This document shows positions 6,892 to 10,164 of a stretch of DNA of 10,164 nt, piece by piece (the stretch's first letter is position 1; each line of letters begins with the position of its first letter). The translations under genes and the position numbers were made by a program. Source of the DNA: Methanosarcinales archaeon. GTDB taxonomy: Archaea; Halobacteriota; Methanosarcinia; Methanosarcinales; Methanosarcinaceae. The stretch is from assembly GCA_012329085.1 (NCBI GenBank), contig JAAXQB010000360.1, positions 1 to 10,164 on the forward strand. The letters run 5' to 3'. Below the pieces are notes generated by a model. It was not told the origin of the DNA and did not search any database. It saw nothing but the letters and a program-made list of their open reading frames with translations.

Positions 6892-7140
6892 TCATTCAGT
6901 AGATTTAATCGATTTATGAATTTTATATATTTCTTCTGCTATTTTTGCATTCATAAAAAAATCATCCATACTTGCAATTGCAGATGTAATTTTTTTAAAC
7001 TCAAATTTTATGGAATTTACATGTTCTTTAATTTCATTATATTCCATATTCAATAAATTATCGGGAGATAATGCATGTGCCATCATCTTAGAAAAATCAT
7101 CAGTTTCATCTTCATGCGTGATTGTTCCTGTTATTTTCAT
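6892..7140 (-). CDS. pcc1: KEOPS complex subunit Pcc1
   Basis: 82 residues, the normal size for archaeal Pcc1. Pcc1 is the small dimerising subunit of KEOPS (Kae1-Bud32-Cgi121-Pcc1), which adds the threonylcarbamoyl group to adenosine 37 of ANN-decoding tRNAs. The visible family pattern is a beta-strand opening (MKITGTIT), then HALSPDN (22-28), the strand HVNSIKFEFKKITSA (40-54) and the closing helix beginning SMDDFFMNAKIAEE (57-70), equivalent to the usual S-L-R-x-x-L-D-D-x-L-x-x-x-x-x-A helix. Its ATG (7140-7138) overlaps the recJ stop in an ATGA arrangement, a 4-nt overlap that suggests translational coupling and also fixes the start. Proximity to rpsO and recJ matches an arrangement widely conserved in archaea, which supports the call although the sequence match alone is modest. 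Confidence 0.85.
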   Translation of the reverse strand: MKITGTITHEDETDDFSKMMAHALSPDNLLNMEYNEIKEHVNSIKFEFKKITSAIASMDDFFMNAKIAEEIYKIHKSIKSTE

Positions 7141-8468
7141 ATACTTTTACTTGATGTTTTATTTTGTAATTGAGTTCCTATTATATCATCGACAATATTA
7201 ATAAATTCTTCTTTTTTTTCCTTTGGGATGGCAGCCCCTGCAGCAATTGTATGTCCTCCACCATGCCCTCCACATTTTTCTGCACCAATTCGTACTGCAC
7301 TACTTAAATCAAGTCCATTCTTTACAAGCACACGAGTTCCTCTTGATGCAATTTTAACAATGTCCTCTGTTTCACTCAATGCAATAAATGGCATATCACT
7401 ACACTTATATCTTATAAATGTACTTGCAATAATTCCTGCAGATTTCATTTCCTTTCCGATTATATACCTTATGTTTTTTCCATTTACTATGTCATTTTTA
7501 AATTTTTTTATATCTTCAACTAATGTTTTTCTATGTTTAATATAATTTTCTTGCACTTCATGCACATTTGATTTGTCCCTTAAACACAAAGATAATGCAA
7601 CACCCTCATTTTTAATATTTCCGCCTGCATTTAAAATATTCGCAAAATCATATACATCTGATATAACTTCTTTGTTTAAAATATAAATCTCTCCTATTAA
7701 ATCATCAATTGCCTCTAAACTTGCATTTTCCACAAGTTTTAGAGTGATAGAAGTTGCCAATTTTTTAATTTGCTTTTCATCTAAATCTTCTATATGCCCG
7801 TGAATATCGATAGAATCTAAAAACTCTTTTGTTTTTTGTGGATTTCCAGTTGTGTCAAGATATGGTTCAATTGAATAAGATAATATATCTACTATATTTC
7901 CACTTCCAATTTTCAAGCCTTTTTTAATAGAAATTGCATTAGATTGAATTGCATCATTTAAAATATATTCATTTGCAGATTTAAATAATTGTTTATCTCC
8001 AACGAGCCCAACGATTGCAAGACCTACAAGATCTATATTATTTGAATTCATTGCCTTTGCAACAAGATATGTTGTGCCTGATGCACAAATTTCAGTTGCA
8101 CCATCTATTCCAAAAAGAAGAGGATTTATCATTGCTTTTGCGGGAGTTTTTCCTGTAATTTGATGATGGTCTATAATTAAGACTGGTTGCTTTATATTTT
8201 CTATCAATTTAGGTTGACCGCTTCCCATATCGCAAAAAATTACAATATCTCCATCTTCTGTGCTGTTATTTACAAGTTCTATAATTTTTTCATCCAATCT
8301 ACTTGTTATTGTCACATGGAATTGGATGTTTTGTCTGCGAAGTGCTTGTGCAAGAATTCCTGCAGATGTAAGCCCATCTGCATCATCATGGGAGATTATT
8401 CGTGCAAAGTTATGCTGTGTAATAATATTTGCAATGGTTTTTGCACATTTTATAAATTCATCTTGCAT
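7137..8468 (-). CDS. recJ: archaeal RecJ-like DHH-family phosphoesterase/nuclease
   Basis: 443 residues. Archaeal RecJ-like proteins of the DHH superfamily are metal-dependent single-strand nucleases; one paralogue (GAN) travels with the replicative CMG helicase through GINS, others degrade RNA or trim DNA for repair. DHH motifs are in order: motif I ISHDDADG (25-32), motif II VIFCDMGSG (77-84, Asp80), motif III IIDHHQ (98-103) and motif IV GLVGDKQL (154-161, Asp158). The C-terminal DHHA1 domain carries SRGT (375-378) and the GGHGGGHTIAAGA nucleotide/substrate-binding loop (400-412). All expected catalytic residues are present, so it should be active. The start ATG 8468 is supported by the short distance to motif I. 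It overlaps pcc1 by 4 nt. A 432-nt repeat-bearing gap separates it from rpsO, so it probably has its own promoter. Which RecJ paralogue it is cannot be decided here. Confidence 0.93.
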   Translation of the reverse strand: MQDEFIKCAKTIANIITQHNFARIISHDDADGLTSAGILAQALRRQNIQFHVTITSRLDEKIIELVNNSTEDGDIVIFCDMGSGQPKLIENIKQPVLIIDHHQITGKTPAKAMINPLLFGIDGATEICASGTTYLVAKAMNSNNIDLVGLAIVGLVGDKQLFKSANEYILNDAIQSNAISIKKGLKIGSGNIVDILSYSIEPYLDTTGNPQKTKEFLDSIDIHGHIEDLDEKQIKKLATSITLKLVENASLEAIDDLIGEIYILNKEVISDVYDFANILNAGGNIKNEGVALSLCLRDKSNVHEVQENYIKHRKTLVEDIKKFKNDIVNGKNIRYIIGKEMKSAGIIASTFIRYKCSDMPFIALSETEDIVKIASRGTRVLVKNGLDLSSAVRIGAEKCGGHGGGHTIAAGAAIPKEKKEEFINIVDDIIGTQLQNKTSSKSI

Positions 8469-8570
8469 ATTTAAGTATAAAGATTATGTATGAAAAATAA
8501 AATCATTAGTTTTCGTTTTACATATTTCCATAAAAGGACATATGCACAACTTATTTATTTTAAATGAATT

Positions 8571-8620
8571 ACGAGAAATTAGAAATTTCTCTGAAAATAT
8601 AATTTTATAAATTATATACA
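8571..8620. repeat. double-palindrome repeat, copy A
   Basis: Two hairpins in tandem: GAGAAATT-AGA-AATTTCTC (8573-8591, 8-bp stem) and ATATAATTT-TAT-AAATTATAT (8597-8617, 9-bp stem). The same arrangement, same orientation, recurs at 9811-9860; both copies share CGAGAAATTAGAAATTT exactly and diverge afterwards. It lies about 100 nt before the recJ start. Confidence 0.75.
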
Positions 8621-8767
8621 GTGAAAACTATTTAATTTTTGTTCTTGAAATTTTATCTTAAATATATTTTTAAATTTAAAATATTTCAAGATTGAGTGTA
8701 AAAAAATAAAAATTTACAAAGTGATATATTATTTTAAAAATTTCACCATATGGTTAAAATTACGAGA

Positions 8768-8817
8768 TAACGCTCATTTGTTCCAAATGAGCAAACGCTT
8801 GTTCATTCTGAACAAGT
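8768..8817 (-). repeat. two-unit hairpin array, 25-nt period
   Basis: Read on the minus strand: unit 1 (8817-8793) is ACTTGTTCA, loop GAA, TGAACAAGC, tail GTTT; unit 2 (8792-8768) is GCTCATTTG, loop GAA, CAAATGAGC, tail GTTA. Period, loop and tail match the array at 4914, including the A in place of G at the first arm position (unit 1) and the GTTA tail on the last unit. It follows directly after the rpsO terminator U-tract. ATA again precedes the array. Confidence 0.88.
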
Positions 8818-8818
8818 T

Positions 8819-8869
8819 ATAAAAAAAATAAAAACCTTGTAAATATCACAGATGGAAGAAAACCATCTG
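8819..8869 (-). terminator. rpsO transcription terminator: hairpin plus U-tract
   Basis: On the minus strand, 31 nt past the rpsO stop, CAGATGG and CCATCTG (8869-8863 and 8855-8849) form a 7-bp stem around a 7-nt loop. About 14 nt later comes TTTTTATTTTTTTTATA (8834-8818). Archaeal RNA polymerase terminates at U-tracts alone; the hairpin may stabilise the mRNA end. Confidence 0.65.
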
Positions 8870-8900
8870 CAATATAATTATTTGCTATAATAAATTTATA

Positions 8901-9359
8901 TTATCTTCTAATTAACATCTCTGCAGTTTCAGATTTGTATTTCCAATCTAGTGGTAATACCTTTGAAGCTTGATAATATTTAACCAATCTTCTTATTTTT
9001 GCCTCTACCAAATGAAGAGATCTCTTATTATGTACATCTTTTTTATTAGCAACTATGTGCTTTCTAACACCTATTGCTTTTATAATTAAATTATATAAAT
9101 CTTCTGGAACGGGTGATTCTTTTCCTTCTTCTTTTAATATTTGTGTAATTTTTTTACCCATCAAAAGTTTTGTACTTGGTACTCCATACGCGTCTCTAAG
9201 AACCATCCCAATTTCACTTGTGGATTTTCCTTCTTTCCATTGAGTACGGATAACTTCCATAATTTCTTCTTTATTTGTATTTGACCATTCAGGCACTTCT
9301 GTTCTAATTGGGCGTGTTGAACCTGATTTCCCTTTTCTTCTTGTATGCATTTTTGCCAT
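8901..9359 (-). CDS. rpsO: 30S ribosomal protein S15 (archaeal S15P/S13e)
   Basis: 152 residues, the standard archaeal/eukaryotic length, longer than bacterial S15 (about 89) because of an N-terminal domain. It binds 16S rRNA at the central domain of the small subunit. The start [17 protein letters not shown] (1-17) is the typical archaeal opening; [32 protein letters not shown] (44-61) and the C-terminal S15 core with [15 protein letters not shown] (115-129) and the final [22 protein letters not shown] tail (135-152) are all recognisable. ATG 9359 is preceded by GAGAGG at a suitable distance, the only clear Shine-Dalgarno in the window. It heads the rpsO-recJ-pcc1-serS block on one strand, though a terminator follows it. 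Confidence 0.97.
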   Translation of the reverse strand: MAKMHTRRKGKSGSTRPIRTEVPEWSNTNKEEIMEVIRTQWKEGKSTSEIGMVLRDAYGVPSTKLLMGKKITQILKEEGKESPVPEDLYNLIIKAIGVRKHIVANKKDVHNKRSLHLVEAKIRRLVKYYQASKVLPLDWKYKSETAEMLIRR

Positions 9360-9367
9360 GTGTAATT

Positions 9368-9373
9368 CCTCTC
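9368..9373 (-). promoter_or_regulatory. Shine-Dalgarno of rpsO
   Basis: The minus strand reads GAGAGG, with 8 nt to the ATG at 9359. It confirms the start chosen for rpsO. TATA-like strings lie just upstream (minus strand AATTATAAG near 9402, CATAAATATT near 9394, CATATAAATAA near 9381); which one is used is not clear. Confidence 0.75.
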
Positions 9374-9423
9374 TTTTATTTATATGAATATTTATGCTTA
9401 TAATTAAAATTTTATTTTTTATA

Positions 9424-9492
9424 GCTCATTCAGAATGAATGAGCGTTTGAAAAAATCTTTGATTTTTGATAGCTCATTCAGAATGAATAATC
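9424..9492 (+). repeat. hairpin repeat, one intact and two decayed units
   Basis: Intact unit at 9424-9448: GCTCATTCA, loop GAA, TGAATGAGC, tail GTTT, preceded by ATA. A second 21-nt quasi-hairpin follows at 9449-9469 (GAAAAAATC, loop TTT, GATTTTTGA). A third, again preceded by ATA, begins at 9472 with an identical left arm and loop but a mutated right arm (TGAATAATC) and tail GTCA. It lies upstream of rpsO, about 20 nt beyond the candidate TATA region. Confidence 0.8.
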
Positions 9493-9605
9493 GTCATCTC
9501 ATCTATGAATATAGTTTAAAAGAACGGATACTTAACATTTATTCTTTTAAAATTTCTTATTGCAATATAAAAATTATAATAACTTAAAGCTATTTTAGTG
9601 GCGAA

Positions 9606-9755
9606 GTGAATATTATAAGAACTCCATTTAATAAATACTTTGTGTTTATGCATAATTGTAAATCTTTAAGAGTACAGTCTCGAAAAGAATATGTGTTTTG
9701 CATTTCTCTAAGGAAAATTGACATTATTCGTTGTTTTAAATTTTTATTTATCTAA
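9606..9755 (+). CDS. possible small gene or gene remnant, unrecognised
   Basis: The plus strand is open from 9588 to a TAA at 9753-9755 (55 codons). A GTG at 9606 would give 49 residues, an ATG at 9648 about 35. The reading contains VNIIRTPFNKYFVF and RVQSRKEYVFCISLRK, with mixed composition and several Arg and Cys codons unlike the flanking poly-A/T DNA. I recognise no family. There is no Shine-Dalgarno and no convincing promoter; it may be the eroded end of a former gene, or chance. Confidence 0.2.
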   Translation: MNIIRTPFNKYFVFMHNCKSLRVQSRKEYVFCISLRKIDIIRCFKFLFI

Positions 9756-9810
9756 ATTATCAAATAGATACATTTATAATTTATTTTGTACATCTATTTA
9801 AATCACAAAT

Positions 9811-9860
9811 TCGAGAAATTAGAAATTTATCTCAGTACATAACTTTATAAGTTATATACT
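9811..9860. repeat. double-palindrome repeat, copy B
   Basis: Starts with CGAGAAATTAGAAATTT (9812-9828), identical to copy A at 8572-8588, then a hairpin with 12-nt arms and a TAT loop: AGTACATAACTT (9834-9845) and AAGTTATATACT (9849-9860), one mismatch. The same 12-nt arms form the outer part of the inverted repeat at 2538-2591. It lies about 60 nt before the zinc-ribbon gene, just upstream of its candidate TATA box. Confidence 0.75.
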
Positions 9861-9881
9861 ATAAAAAAATCTTCCATATGG

Positions 9882-9894
9882 CTTAAATATATTC
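9882..9894 (+). promoter_or_regulatory. candidate TATA box of the zinc-ribbon gene
   Basis: CTTAAATATATTC about 27-39 nt before the ATG at 9921 fits an archaeal TATA box with a very short leader. A second AT-rich string (AAAATATATT, 9901-9910) is too close. GGT at 9912-9914 could be a minimal Shine-Dalgarno. Confidence 0.4.
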
Positions 9895-9920
9895 ACAAAC
9901 AAAATATATTTGGTAAAAAA

Positions 9921-10115
9921 ATGACAAATGAAAATAAAACTTTAAAAAAAAATTATACAATTTTTGATCAAAAATGTATAACATGCGGTACATGGATGAA
10001 TACAATTGAAAAAAAGAATGATGATGTTGTAATGACTTATTTTTGTCCAGAATGCGGTTTATCATATTCTACAGTTATTCAAGATTCTAAATCACAATCT
10101 AATAATAAAAAATAG
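9921..10115 (+). CDS. small zinc-ribbon protein, function unknown
   Basis: 64 residues. Two C-x2-C knuckles, Cys19/Cys22 (KCITCG) and Cys42/Cys45 (FCPECG), 19 residues apart, form a classic zinc ribbon; the segment between them (TWMNTIEKKNDDVVMTY) would be the beta hairpin. The C-terminal tail (about 52-64) is polar and Lys/Asn/Ser-rich, probably disordered. No signal peptide or membrane segment. Such small archaeal zinc-ribbon proteins are found among transcription factors, ribosome-associated and uncharacterised proteins; nothing here decides which. It is the only confident plus-strand gene and is divergent from rpsO. The paired cysteines, the upstream TATA-like element and a run of varied composition in AT-rich DNA make it a real gene rather than a chance open frame. 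Confidence 0.72.
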   Translation: MTNENKTLKKNYTIFDQKCITCGTWMNTIEKKNDDVVMTYFCPECGLSYSTVIQDSKSQSNNKK

Positions 10116-10164
10116 AATTGTAAAAAATAGTGTAAAAAGATATTGAATACAACTGTATTTTCAA

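Larger units (their letters stand above)
8469..8900. other. repeat-rich gap between rpsO and recJ
   Basis: No gene is visible. It contains, from the rpsO side: the rpsO terminator (8819-8869), a two-unit hairpin array on the minus strand (8768-8817), a 9-bp inverted repeat (TCTTGAAAT at 8642-8650 with ATTTCAAGA at 8684-8692) and a double palindrome (8571-8620). The recJ promoter must lie in it: a weak TATA-like TTTTATTTTT (minus strand, about 8500-8491) about 27 nt before the ATG would give a nearly leaderless mRNA, and TTTATACTTAAAT just before the start is too close. Confidence 0.5.
9374..9920. other. divergent intergenic region between rpsO and the zinc-ribbon gene
   Basis: This region separates the two divergently transcribed genes and so contains both promoters. 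It also has hairpin repeats at 9424-9492 and the double palindrome at 9811-9860. The stretch 9588-9755 is open on the plus strand and looks slightly more coding-like than its surroundings (separate entry). No RNA gene is recognised. Confidence 0.5.

Noticed and set aside
7228..7545. 105-codon open frame on the plus strand
   Set aside because: Antisense of the recJ DHHA1 region; Pro/Ala-rich start is the complement of the Gly-rich GGHGGGH loop.
8187..8493. Two overlapping plus-strand open frames with several cysteines
   Set aside because: Both are antisense to the N-terminal DHH motifs of recJ; the cysteines are not in paired knuckles typical of zinc sites.
9883..10065. 60-codon minus-strand open frame
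   Set aside because: Antisense to the zinc-ribbon gene; Phe/Tyr/Leu-rich, no motif.

Overview
The window comes from a very AT-rich methanogenic archaeon, most likely a Methanosarcinales-like euryarchaeon. Three things support this. The window has an MtrH subunit of methyl-tetrahydromethanopterin:coenzyme M methyltransferase. It has a 502-residue class II 'methanogenic-type' seryl-tRNA synthetase whose zinc ligands fall at the same residue numbers (Cys306, Glu355, Cys461) that I recall for the Methanosarcina barkeri enzyme. It also has archaeal housekeeping genes: ribosomal protein S15 of the S15P/S13e type, a RecJ/GAN-like DHH nuclease and the KEOPS subunit Pcc1. The lineage assignment is inference.

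Layout, left to right. All confident genes are on the minus strand except the last. Positions 1-558 hold the truncated end of an ICMT/PEMT-type membrane methyltransferase. A 430-nt gap follows, then mtrH standing alone without the other mtr genes. Behind it (2040-2471) is a broken remnant of the C-terminus of a type I restriction enzyme HsdR, with frameshifts and stop codons. Its edge abuts decayed hairpin repeats and an 18-bp inverted repeat. Next is a two-gene unit, hflX then tatD (4593 down to 2608). A 757-nt gap follows, holding a three-unit hairpin array. Then come rpsO (9359-8901), a 432-nt gap, and the tightly packed recJ-pcc1-serS (8468-5351), in which recJ and pcc1 overlap by 4 nt. 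Beyond rpsO is a 561-nt gap. It ends at a small plus-strand zinc-ribbon gene (9921-10115).

The rpsO-recJ-pcc1-serS block joins translation (S15, SerRS), tRNA modification (KEOPS) and DNA/RNA processing (RecJ-like). hflX adds a ribosome-associated GTPase and tatD a metal-dependent nuclease. mtrH belongs to energy metabolism.

The most unusual content is non-coding. Short hairpins occur in arrays with an exact 25-nt period: a 9-nt arm, a GAA or AAA loop, the complementary arm, then GTTT. Their arms vary only by transitions and stay largely self-complementary. They lie in four intergenic places and in both orientations. A second family of palindromes accompanies them. No tRNA, rRNA, CRISPR array or intact mobile element was recognised.
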